Part shown: one piece after another, positions 18,184-27,353 of the stretch
Numbering within the stretch: the stretch's first letter is position 1
Layout: each line of letters opens with the position of its first letter
Assembly: GCA_021731045.1 (NCBI GenBank)
Contig: JAKFYE010000026.1
Location: forward strand, 1 to 64,000
From: Bdellovibrionales bacterium
GTDB taxonomy: Bacteria > Bdellovibrionota > Bdellovibrionia > Bdellovibrionales > JAKFYE01
DNA: 64,000 bases
Direction: 5' to 3'
Notes under the pieces: model-generated
The model's database searches: none
What the model was told of the DNA's origin: nothing
The model's input: only the letters and a program-made list of their open reading frames with translations
Translations under genes and position numbers: made by a program

Positions 18184-18870
18184 ATGAACTACGCAAATAA
18201 AAACTCGAAAACCCTCACTTCGTCTTTATTATTCGTAATTGGTCTCGGAACTGTTATGGCGATCGGGATGAACTGTTCGGGAATGAAGTCGGCGAACCTC
18301 GCAGGTTTAAATAACGGCTTTTCTACTGGTGATACACACGTGGATCCTCCAACTTATGTTGGCTTTTTAAGTTCGGAGCAAATGATTAAAACGATGATCG
18401 CCTCGACCGGAACTGAAGGTTTGGGAGATCTAACTGAAACTTCGGACGATCTCATCGATAAAACATATAAGGATAAAACCGGTATGTTGCCTTCGCTTCA
18501 AAACCTTAATCAAGCCAGCGGACCTACATTAATTGCTGTAACAAACTTAGCCTCTGCGGTTTGCGCTAAAGCTGTTGATCGCGATCGCGCTGTCAGTGAA
18601 TCCCAACGAGCTCAACGGTTATTTTTTAGAGAGTTTGATTTTTCACAGGGTTTATCACAGCAAACTTCAGACAGCGTGACAATGGCATTTGAAAGAGTGG
18701 CCCGAAACGCCTGGAGACGAAATTTAGCAAGCGAAGACAGTGAAATGATTTTAAGTTTTGCCCAAGAGTTTAGTGTTGGCGTGAGTGCGACCGATCCCAT
18801 TCAAACCCGATTACTCGCGGTTTCGATTTGCACGGCAGCCCTTTCAAGTATTGATGCTTTAACGTACTAA
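18184..18870 (+). CDS. Hypothetical exported lipoprotein
   Basis: 'GLGTVMAIGMNCSG' lipobox-like; lies within the operon. Confidence 0.65.
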   Translation: MNYANKNSKTLTSSLLFVIGLGTVMAIGMNCSGMKSANLAGLNNGFSTGDTHVDPPTYVGFLSSEQMIKTMIASTGTEGLGDLTETSDDLIDKTYKDKTGMLPSLQNLNQASGPTLIAVTNLASAVCAKAVDRDRAVSESQRAQRLFFREFDFSQGLSQQTSDSVTMAFERVARNAWRRNLASEDSEMILSFAQEFSVGVSATDPIQTRLLAVSICTAALSSIDALTY

Positions 18871-18888
18871 GAAAACGAGGAAGTCATT

Positions 18889-20355
18889 ATGAGTAAAAGA
18901 AGAAAACAAGAAAAACCAATGTGGGCCGCGCTGAACCATCCTAAGCCAACTACACGCCGAGAGTTTCTGGCCACGGGAGTGATTCCGTTTTTCGCTTGGG
19001 CGGTTGGTCCTAGCCTTGTGACCTTACTTGGATCTCGTTCACTAAGCGCAACGTGTGATGTTGGTAGCGGATCAAGTTACATTCCATTTATAACTTTGAA
19101 TTTATCTGGCGGACCAAGTTTGGCTTCGCAATTAGTCGTTAAAAATCTTGCCGGGGGAAACATCAGCTCTTACACCAAACTTGGCCTAGGAGTTGGCCCT
19201 GGAATTTCATTTAACGTCGAAAAAGAATTTGGAAACGTTGAATTTGCTGGAACCGGTATTGGTGGCAATACCAACGGACTTGTGAGTAAATTTTTAACCG
19301 GGATGAGAAGTCCAAGAAACGAAAACACCCGAAACCCTGCTCTCGACAAAGCCGCATTTATTTGGACGGCCGTGGCTTCAGGAGATGACTCCTCTAATAA
19401 CCCATTCGATATTACAGGGCTTGTTCTTAAAATGGGAATGACCGGCAGCAAACTACCTAACTTAGGACGAACCGACACCTCTACTGGTATTGGACAAAAA
19501 CCTACCGTCGTTCCGCCACCAGCTCCTTTTATTGTTGGAAACGTAAATGATCTTTCAAACGCTTTAGGTTATGCAACAGCTCTTAGCGCGATGTCTTCTC
19601 AACAAAAAACTTCACTCGCAAAAGTTATTTCGAGACTTTCAGGATCTCAAATTAGAAAAATTGCATCGACATCAGGCAATCAAGTCATCGCTGATCTTGT
19701 GGATTGTGCTAATATTCGTAACGTAGACCTAGTCGCTTCTGGAGGCGGAGATGTAAATCCATTAGCTTTAGGCAACGCCGTCTCGACGGAATTAGCTCGT
19801 ATCTGGGGTGTGAACGCGAACGATCGCACGAGTCAAAACGCAGTTTTTGGTTCGATGGTTTATAACGGTATTCAAGGTAATGCCTCGACCATTAATTTAA
19901 ATCTTGGCGGTTATGATTATCACGATGGTACGCGAACTACTGGCAATACCCGAGACCAAGCGGCCGGATCTGTTGTCGGAAAAATATTAGAGACCGCTAA
20001 CTATTTACAAAAACCAGTTTTCATTTATGTATGTGCTGATGGCGCTACGGTATCTTCAGAATCCCCAACGGCAGATTCTCCATGGATGAGCGATCGTGGT
20101 ATCGCGGGCATGCAATATATTATTGCGTTTCACCCGAACGGTCGCCCAAGCGTAAGCGGAAACCAAATTGGCGGATTCAACGACGGACAAGCAGCTGACG
20201 GAAAATTTCCGATCGGCAACAGCCCGGATTTGGCAGCCCAGGCCGTTTTTGCAAACTATGCGGCTTGGAATAAGCGCGTAGATTTTCTTGAACTTAATAG
20301 ATTAGCTGGTGATGCCGGCTTAAGAAACCAAGTTATAAAACTTACGAGCGGATAA
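18889..20355 (+). CDS. Tat-exported DUF1501-like protein
   Basis: Twin-arginine 'TTRREFLATGVIPFFAWAVG'; overall DUF1501-like layout in operon with CXXCH proteins. Confidence 0.6.
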   Translation: MSKRRKQEKPMWAALNHPKPTTRREFLATGVIPFFAWAVGPSLVTLLGSRSLSATCDVGSGSSYIPFITLNLSGGPSLASQLVVKNLAGGNISSYTKLGLGVGPGISFNVEKEFGNVEFAGTGIGGNTNGLVSKFLTGMRSPRNENTRNPALDKAAFIWTAVASGDDSSNNPFDITGLVLKMGMTGSKLPNLGRTDTSTGIGQKPTVVPPPAPFIVGNVNDLSNALGYATALSAMSSQQKTSLAKVISRLSGSQIRKIASTSGNQVIADLVDCANIRNVDLVASGGGDVNPLALGNAVSTELARIWGVNANDRTSQNAVFGSMVYNGIQGNASTINLNLGGYDYHDGTRTTGNTRDQAAGSVVGKILETANYLQKPVFIYVCADGATVSSESPTADSPWMSDRGIAGMQYIIAFHPNGRPSVSGNQIGGFNDGQAADGKFPIGNSPDLAAQAVFANYAAWNKRVDFLELNRLAGDAGLRNQVIKLTSG

Positions 20356-20361
20356 ACCAAC

Positions 20362-22140
20362 ATGACCTTTAGCAACTTTAAAGTTAAGTTCACTATGTCC
20401 GTTGTCTTTGTACTTATGCTTTTTGGTTTTACCAATTGTGCTGAGTACAAATCACAAAATCCGTCTTCTTCGACCGCCGCATCGGGATCTACCGCCGTAT
20501 GCGATCAAGCCTTAATTGAAGCCTTCAGTGCCTCTTACCGCCCAATTTTAACTGATTCCCAATTATGCGCCCGCTGCCATACGGAGACAGGTGTGTCTCC
20601 GATAAAGTTTGCTTCGGCTAATTTGCAAACAGGATACAGCCACTTTATGAACGTAGGTGTAGAGATGGTCGATGCCAACGCAATCAGCACCACACATGCT
20701 CCGGGCGTTACAGGCCCAGCAAACCAAACGCGTATTAGTTCAGCACGTGCAACTTGGAATACAGCCTATGCAGCTTATCAAGATTGTAAATCGCAAACGA
20801 TTGCGAATCGCGCGACCGCAATTTCAACAAATCGAAAAAACTCTGTAGATCTCTACTTTGATGACGCACGAGCAATTATTTTTACATGGAACTTAAATTC
20901 TGGAGAAGCTAGTCCTGATAATCAAAGATTTCCAGGAATGCTCTCGATCACAGTGAGAGTTAAATACGAACAAATTAATAATCAATCTGTCGCCACCGGC
21001 TATGTTCTTACTAAACCAAGACTTAAAATGCTCACCGGCGAGCAAGAAGTTGAAGTTGAGGGCGTCTCTGTCCAAATCAACGGAGTCGATGCGGAAGGCA
21101 TTGAACCCTTTTTATCCGCACGTAAAGTCATCAAAGGAATTGATTACGCAGATATATATAATGGGGAAGTTTTCGTTAAGCGCGACAAGATTTCAAACTC
21201 CGATACTTTTAGTTTAGGTCTTGAATATTTTGATTTAAGAAACCGTACAGATAATCCTCCCGTGCCTGCAACTCCTACCCTAACTATCGCGAATGGCGGT
21301 TTTGCGAGACAAACTCCCGTAACGTTTGCAATTACAAATGATTCCACAGCCCGCCTATGGTGTGTAACCACTTCAAGTAAAGTTTTAAAATCAGCCGCCG
21401 AAACTTGCCCAGGTTTTGAAAGCGCAATGACGAATGGTTGGGTGAGCGCACGACCGACCACTTCTGACTTAGCTACTTTGGGTCGCCCTATCGCCGATGG
21501 CGAAACAGTGAGTATTTATGTTTGGATCGCAAACTCAGATTTAAAAATTAATGCAGCTGCGGCAACAGCAAATTTAACTTTTGACTCGACTGCTCCAGCT
21601 GCACCTACATTTGCTTCGTTTGGTGCGATCAACACGCAAGCCGTAGATATTGTCGGCCTATCGGATTCTAACGAATCGGTCACGTGGTGTGTGAAAGACA
21701 ACGCTGTCTTAGCCAATTTACAAAACTCAAATGGTTGCGTATTTACCTCGTCTAAACCTACGTTCGTCGTACTCACTGGTGGAGGCACTCGTTACGTAGT
21801 CGTTTATGCTCGTGATCGCGCAGGTAATACAACAGCTTCGACATCAAAAACCATTGTAAATCCGTTTGGGCGAATTAGTTTTGCGCAATTAACAGGAACA
21901 GATAGCCGTGCAATTTTTAGAAACCGCTGCTTTTCATGTCATGGACCAGGTGGCGCTAATGTGAGTTCGACGCCTGGATGGGATGCGACATCATATGCTG
22001 ATAGTGTGAATAAAAAATCACAAATACTCAGCCGAATTGCAAACTCGTCAAAACCTTCTGATTTCTTAAGTGATTTGAAAGAGCGCGCACTCATTGAAGT
22101 TTGGTTTTCACAAACAACGACGCCAGTGGAGACGCCGTGA
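20362..22140 (+). CDS. Lipoprotein with two c-heme motifs and beta-rich repeats
   Basis: Lipobox 'LFGFTNC'; 'CARCH' near N-terminus, 'CFSCHG' near C-terminus; Ig/Big-like repeats. Confidence 0.75.
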   Translation: MTFSNFKVKFTMSVVFVLMLFGFTNCAEYKSQNPSSSTAASGSTAVCDQALIEAFSASYRPILTDSQLCARCHTETGVSPIKFASANLQTGYSHFMNVGVEMVDANAISTTHAPGVTGPANQTRISSARATWNTAYAAYQDCKSQTIANRATAISTNRKNSVDLYFDDARAIIFTWNLNSGEASPDNQRFPGMLSITVRVKYEQINNQSVATGYVLTKPRLKMLTGEQEVEVEGVSVQINGVDAEGIEPFLSARKVIKGIDYADIYNGEVFVKRDKISNSDTFSLGLEYFDLRNRTDNPPVPATPTLTIANGGFARQTPVTFAITNDSTARLWCVTTSSKVLKSAAETCPGFESAMTNGWVSARPTTSDLATLGRPIADGETVSIYVWIANSDLKINAAAATANLTFDSTAPAAPTFASFGAINTQAVDIVGLSDSNESVTWCVKDNAVLANLQNSNGCVFTSSKPTFVVLTGGGTRYVVVYARDRAGNTTASTSKTIVNPFGRISFAQLTGTDSRAIFRNRCFSCHGPGGANVSSTPGWDATSYADSVNKKSQILSRIANSSKPSDFLSDLKERALIEVWFSQTTTPVETP

Positions 22141-23978
22141 AATATTCAAAACTTAAAGGTATAAATTTAGCACTCATATTTTCAGCAATTATCCTTATTC
22201 TTTTTTTCAATAATTGTGCACGTCAACAAAAACTAGAATTTAGTAATGGCTCCACTTCCCTGTCTTCGTTCTCTGGAAGTTGTGGTGAAGTTCTCTTCAA
22301 AAGATATAACGTCGATGTGTACCCGTTCTTTCGAGCGTCTTCACGTTGCTTAGGTTGCCATATAGAAGGCGGCGCCGGATTAGGTTTATTTGCATCTCCA
22401 AATTCAGAAGTTTCATATGCGGCGTTTTCTGCCGCTGGACTTTCAAAAATATCCTATATGGCAACAAATCCATTACATAAACCACCCTATACAGGCGAAC
22501 AAAATCAACCCGCCATTAATACAATCGTAAGCAAATGGACAACTTATGAGAGTGAATATCTAGACTGTGTCAGTAAATCAGAAAATGGCGGCGTTAATGA
22601 AGCTTTACTAACTTCGAAAAAAGGAGCTCCGAGTATTTATTCGGCTATAAACAAAGATGAGACTTTAACTTGGGATTTAGATCTTGCACAAGATCTCGAT
22701 GAAACTATGACTCGTCCTGTCCCTGCGCGAATCACAATGAATGTGCGGGTACTGTATCAGGCCATCGCCGGCAAAACACAAGCGAAAGGTTATATATTTT
22801 CGAATCCCACTTTAAGCGTTAAGGACTCTTCACAACAAATTATTATTGAAGGTATATTTTTTCAAATTAATGGCCAGCCTATATCAAGTCAGACGACGTT
22901 TACAAGTGTCAGTCGGGTTGTTGGTGGGACAGTTCCAATTCCACTAATGAACGCTAACGCCAATACGCTTATCGAACCTATTTCGACAACTGACGTGTTT
23001 CAATTATATATTCGTCGAATTGTTGCAACTTCAGGCACCGAAGACTCGCCCGCACCTTTAACTCCGATTTTAAAAGTCACTGACTCAGATACGAACTCTG
23101 ACACACTCATTAAAGCGCGTATCGCTGCGGTTTCGATTTTACGAGATGCTTCGGTGGTAAGGTGGTGTTTATCTGAGCAGCCAACACGCCCTGAATCGAC
23201 TGAAGCTCCGTGCGTAAACTCCTCAACCGGTGCGAATTTCGTCAACGGATGGTCACTCACACGTCCTAATAATTTTACGTTCTCAAATGGTGATGGTGCT
23301 AAAACACTCTATCTCTGGGTCGCAGATCAAAATCTTAAAATTAATAATGTCGCCGCTTCGGCCAGTGTCACACTAGATATGACAGCTCCCGCCGCACCGA
23401 CGATTAATTCCATCACCCTTATCGATACGCCAGTAGCGAACATGTCGGTATCACATGCGAATGAATCCGATGTCACTGGTTGGTGCGTCTTTGAACAAAG
23501 TGCTACAAAAAGTGCACCTAACGCGATTGCCCTCAATAATCCATGTTGGAAGTGGGCGGACAATAATGCAAAACCTGCAACTGTTGGCTTTAAAGAAGGT
23601 GGCTCTCGCAATGTGTGGGTGTACGTTCGGGATAAAGCCGGAAATGTCTCTTTGGCTTCAAACAAACAAACAGTCAGTAATGGATTCGGCGCAATTTCTT
23701 TTGCGGAATTAACGGCGGTCGGTGGTGGTGCACAAGCGATCTTCAGAAACCGTTGTTACACCTGTCACGGAACAAACTCAAATCCTGGATTTAATAAATT
23801 GCAATTGTTTGATTACGCAAAAGCTCTGCTCGTAGTGGATTCTGGCGTACTCATTTCGCGCATTAATAATCCAATTAGTCCTATGCCTAACGTGAATAAC
23901 GGCCTCATGCCTCAACGCGAGCGCGATCTGATACGTCTATGGACAATGCCCGAAGAAGGCGACCAACCGTTGCCGTAA
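22137..23978 (+). CDS. Lipoprotein with two c-heme motifs, paralogue of upstream gene
   Basis: GTG start overlaps upstream TGA; 'LFFNNC' lipobox; 'CLGCH' and 'CYTCHG'; shared 'LKIN..A..A..T.D.TAPAAPT'. Confidence 0.75.
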   Translation: MKYSKLKGINLALIFSAIILILFFNNCARQQKLEFSNGSTSLSSFSGSCGEVLFKRYNVDVYPFFRASSRCLGCHIEGGAGLGLFASPNSEVSYAAFSAAGLSKISYMATNPLHKPPYTGEQNQPAINTIVSKWTTYESEYLDCVSKSENGGVNEALLTSKKGAPSIYSAINKDETLTWDLDLAQDLDETMTRPVPARITMNVRVLYQAIAGKTQAKGYIFSNPTLSVKDSSQQIIIEGIFFQINGQPISSQTTFTSVSRVVGGTVPIPLMNANANTLIEPISTTDVFQLYIRRIVATSGTEDSPAPLTPILKVTDSDTNSDTLIKARIAAVSILRDASVVRWCLSEQPTRPESTEAPCVNSSTGANFVNGWSLTRPNNFTFSNGDGAKTLYLWVADQNLKINNVAASASVTLDMTAPAAPTINSITLIDTPVANMSVSHANESDVTGWCVFEQSATKSAPNAIALNNPCWKWADNNAKPATVGFKEGGSRNVWVYVRDKAGNVSLASNKQTVSNGFGAISFAELTAVGGGAQAIFRNRCYTCHGTNSNPGFNKLQLFDYAKALLVVDSGVLISRINNPISPMPNVNNGLMPQRERDLIRLWTMPEEGDQPLP

Positions 23979-24001
23979 TACGCACCCTACGACGCTTGCG
24001 T

Positions 24002-24448
24002 TTATTCATCACCGACTAATTGTAAAACTAATGTTTCAAAAAATTGAGCGTCCGTCGTTTCAAAACGAGACTTTCGAGGCGAATCGACATCGAGTACTCC
24101 TAAAAGTTTCCCGCTGCGAATCATCGGTATTACGACTTCTGACTCAGAATTTGCATCGCATGCAATGTGTCCCGGGAACTGATGCACGTCTTGCACAATA
24201 AGTGTTTCTCTTCGCGCGGCGGACGTTCCGCAAACACCCTTGCCCATTGCGATTTCGGTACACGCGGGCAAACCTTGAAACGGGCCTAAGACTAATTGAC
24301 TGTCTTCAAATAAATAAAATCCCACCCAATTAATTTCGCTGAGTTCAGAAAAAATAAATGCGGATGTATTTGCGAGATCTGTCAGCCATCTTCCAACGAG
24401 TAACGCCTTATGCTGTTTTAGTAAACTCTCATAATTTTTCAAGCACAC
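24002..24448 (-). CDS. msrC: GAF-domain free methionine-(R)-sulfoxide reductase
   Basis: 'NWVGFYLFEDSQLVLGPFQGLPACTEIAMGKGVCGTSAARRETLIVQDVHQFPGHIACDANSESEVVIPM'. Confidence 0.9.
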   Translation of the reverse strand: MCLKNYESLLKQHKALLVGRWLTDLANTSAFIFSELSEINWVGFYLFEDSQLVLGPFQGLPACTEIAMGKGVCGTSAARRETLIVQDVHQFPGHIACDANSESEVVIPMIRSGKLLGVLDVDSPRKSRFETTDAQFFETLVLQLVGDE

Positions 24449-26182
24449 TTACTCCAACACTTCTTTCGGTCTATTATGTAAGAATTTTTTTGCATTGTTG
24501 TTGATCATGACTTTCTCACCACAATTAATTTTTTCTAACACATCAGCCAAGTAATGGGCTGCAATTAACCTAGGAGTAAATACGTAATCTGCCCCTTCTT
24601 CATACATTTTTTTTGCTAATTCGATAGTCGTCGCAGTCACAATAATTTCAGCGTTAGGAGCCATCTTCCGCAAATAGCCTAAAAGTTTAAAATTTGTAGT
24701 GCCTTTTAAATTGTGATCTGGAATCGTGCAAATAATTGTTTTCGTACTTTCAAGACGCAAGCTTTTCAGAGTACCTTCGTTACTAATATCTCCGTACTTA
24801 CACTTAATTCCTAAATCTAAAAGTTTTTGATGAGTCTCCGGATTATAATCCACGACTAAAATTCTTTTTATAGTTTCCTCAGAGTGCCGATTTAATAGTT
24901 CTATTAATAAAGAGCTCGCTTCGCGAAAAAATCCTAGAATCACGACTTCGGCTCTCTCACTGTCAAGTTCGCCGTCACTCTCGTCTATAGGACGGTCTTT
25001 TAATCCCAAAGACTCCAATAAGGGATTGACCATTTTAAAAATGCGATGCCCCTCAGGAATAATGAAAGACGACAATAATGCCGTAAAGCCTAACGCAATG
25101 ATAAAAGCCGAAAGAAGATCTGGAGAAATATGTCCATAGGTTACACCGAGCGCACCTAAAACAAGGGAAAACTCAGAGAGCTGACTTAAATTCAATGCAG
25201 GCAAAAGACTTGCGCGGTTTCCGTATTTCATTTTATACAAAACGGGATACATCGTGATCACTCGACTGACGAGCACAAATAAAGAAATCATGGTCGCCAA
25301 ATACATCACATGTTCACTTGGCTTGGGAATTTGTAATCCCAGCGAAACAAAGAATAGCGTAATAAAAAAATCTCTTAGACTTGAAATTTTTGCTGCAATA
25401 TCAACGTGATAGGGTAACGAGGCAATCATTAGGCCGGCTAATAATGCGCCCATTTCCATCGACAATTGTAAGTATTGTGCCAATCCGCACATAGCAAAAC
25501 ACCATGCAATCGCGACTAATAGCATGAGCTCGGACTGCTTTGCGACTAACGAAAATATTCTAGGCAATAAAAACTTTGCAGCTAACCAACAAAAAATAAT
25601 TAGAAAGCCCGCGCCACTGAAAGACAAAAGCGCCGTCGAAACATCAAAATTTTTAAGATTAGGTTGCACCGCTAAAAATCCGAGGGCCCACAAATCTTGA
25701 AACACTAAAATACCCAAAGTAATTCGAGATAAAAAAGTGTCGAGCTCCATTCTATCGGATAAAATTTTAACAACAATTAGAGTTGAAGATAGCGAGCAGG
25801 CCACACTTAAATAAGTTAATTCAAAAGAGCCATTTTCATTTTTAAAACCAAGCGCCGAAAAAAATAAATATCCTAGAGCTAAACAACCTAAAAACTGAAG
25901 AATGCCATTGGCTACCACAGCCCTTCCTGCTTGCATAACCTTTCGAATATCGAGTTCTAAACCTAAAATAAACATTAACAAAATAAGACCGATTTCTGAA
26001 AGAGTCGAAATACTTTCGTTACCTTGAATAAAGCCTAATCCCATCGAGCCACCCAAAACTACACCAGCGATAATATAGGCGAGCAACACGGGCACACGTA
26101 AGTAATAAGCGGGCACACCAAACAGCGTGGCTCCTAGAATAGAAATTCCAATATCTCTAAAAAAATGTAGTTCTGTCATCAC
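24449..26182 (-). CDS. CPA2 cation:proton antiporter with C-terminal TrkA-N domain
   Basis: Multi-TM Na/H exchanger domain + 'VVILGFFREASSLL...VVDYNPETHQKLLDLGIKCKYGDI'. Confidence 0.9.
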   Translation of the reverse strand: MMTELHFFRDIGISILGATLFGVPAYYLRVPVLLAYIIAGVVLGGSMGLGFIQGNESISTLSEIGLILLMFILGLELDIRKVMQAGRAVVANGILQFLGCLALGYLFFSALGFKNENGSFELTYLSVACSLSSTLIVVKILSDRMELDTFLSRITLGILVFQDLWALGFLAVQPNLKNFDVSTALLSFSGAGFLIIFCWLAAKFLLPRIFSLVAKQSELMLLVAIAWCFAMCGLAQYLQLSMEMGALLAGLMIASLPYHVDIAAKISSLRDFFITLFFVSLGLQIPKPSEHVMYLATMISLFVLVSRVITMYPVLYKMKYGNRASLLPALNLSQLSEFSLVLGALGVTYGHISPDLLSAFIIALGFTALLSSFIIPEGHRIFKMVNPLLESLGLKDRPIDESDGELDSERAEVVILGFFREASSLLIELLNRHSEETIKRILVVDYNPETHQKLLDLGIKCKYGDISNEGTLKSLRLESTKTIICTIPDHNLKGTTNFKLLGYLRKMAPNAEIIVTATTIELAKKMYEEGADYVFTPRLIAAHYLADVLEKINCGEKVMINNNAKKFLHNRPKEVLE

Positions 26183-26254
26183 TTCAGCTTAACCATTAAC
26201 TTATACTGCAGTAAATAGTTTCTCATCTCTCGCCCTTAGTCGTGCTATTTTTTT

Positions 26255-26686
26255 GTGCAATTTCTATTAAGAAAAATAATTATTCATCTCGAGTATTTTG
26301 AAATTGAAAATAGAGATTTCTTTATGAGTCTCGACACACAACTGAAGCCGGGTACAGTCGAAGGAGGGGAAAAACCTATGGAACACGTATCGTATGAATT
26401 AAAAATGCCATTGAGGGCTCGGCCGCCTAAACAATTTGATTATGATTTTGCAAATCTAGCGTACGCCGATTTAAAAAACGCTGACCTATCAAATTGCTCA
26501 ATGCGTTTTGCAATTTTAACGGGAACTGATTTTCAAAATGCAAGAATAGACAATACGTGTTTTGAAAAAGCGATCTTTGATAGCGAAACCAGATTGCCTT
26601 TTTCTCTCGGAGAAGCCTTTATGCGTGGAATGATTTTGAAAGTGCGAACCGACAAAGGTTCCGAATTATTCTACCATACAAATTAA
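26255..26686 (+). CDS. Pentapeptide-repeat-containing protein
   Basis: 'ANLAYADLKNADLSNCSMRFAILTGTDFQNARID'; start may be the internal ATG at ~26324. Confidence 0.7.
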   Translation: MQFLLRKIIIHLEYFEIENRDFFMSLDTQLKPGTVEGGEKPMEHVSYELKMPLRARPPKQFDYDFANLAYADLKNADLSNCSMRFAILTGTDFQNARIDNTCFEKAIFDSETRLPFSLGEAFMRGMILKVRTDKGSELFYHTN

Positions 26687-26772
26687 CGACTCACGGCACT
26701 TCGCTATACCTTCTGAATCTTAAACCTAGACCTTTCTCTAGACTCTATGCTCTAGACTCTATGCCCTACCCA

Positions 26773-26806
26773 AATCCGATAGGTCCCACACGGGACCTAT
26801 CGGATT
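26773..26806. repeat. 15-bp perfect hairpin
   Basis: AATCCGATAGGTCCC-ACAC-GGGACCTATCGGATT. Confidence 0.9.
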
Positions 26807-26867
26807 GCTGGACGGAGCCTATAGTGAATTCTCTTAATTCTCGCTCTATAAGCGCCGATACATCTAA

Positions 26868-27353
26868 GTGATGGCGCCATTAATTTCTTACAAAAAATTA
26901 ATTCTTATTTCGTTTTTAAACATTCTATTTTTTAGCATTTCGAGTGGTGCTGAGAATTGTCCTGCTAAGGGAGTTAAGTTCTTTGGTTGGGCTGGCTACG
27001 CACGCAAAGAACACGGAAAGTTTGTTTTTTCAGGAGATTTTTTAGAGATCGGCAACTGGTGGTCGAGAAACTCAAATGACTATAAAAAAATCTACCTTTC
27101 GTTTGATTCCACGGCTTACGAAAATATCAGTAAAGCTAAGTTTGTCTCTGAATTTCAAAGCGAAAAAAGAATAATAAAAAAAGAAGCCCCCCTGTTGCCT
27201 GCGACCACTGAATCCTTTCATGAAATTAAAAATTTAAATTTCTATAATGATGTTTTAAATAAAACGACCGTACCCGGAATTTTAATTGTTAAATTTTTAT
27301 ACGATAACAAAATCATTTGCACTCAAGAAATTTCGGTTAAAGGATACAAGTGA
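26868..27353 (+). CDS. Hypothetical secreted protein
   Basis: Signal peptide 'LILISFLNILFFSISSGAE'; translationally coupled to next gene. Confidence 0.6.
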   Translation: MMAPLISYKKLILISFLNILFFSISSGAENCPAKGVKFFGWAGYARKEHGKFVFSGDFLEIGNWWSRNSNDYKKIYLSFDSTAYENISKAKFVSEFQSEKRIIKKEAPLLPATTESFHEIKNLNFYNDVLNKTTVPGILIVKFLYDNKIICTQEISVKGYK

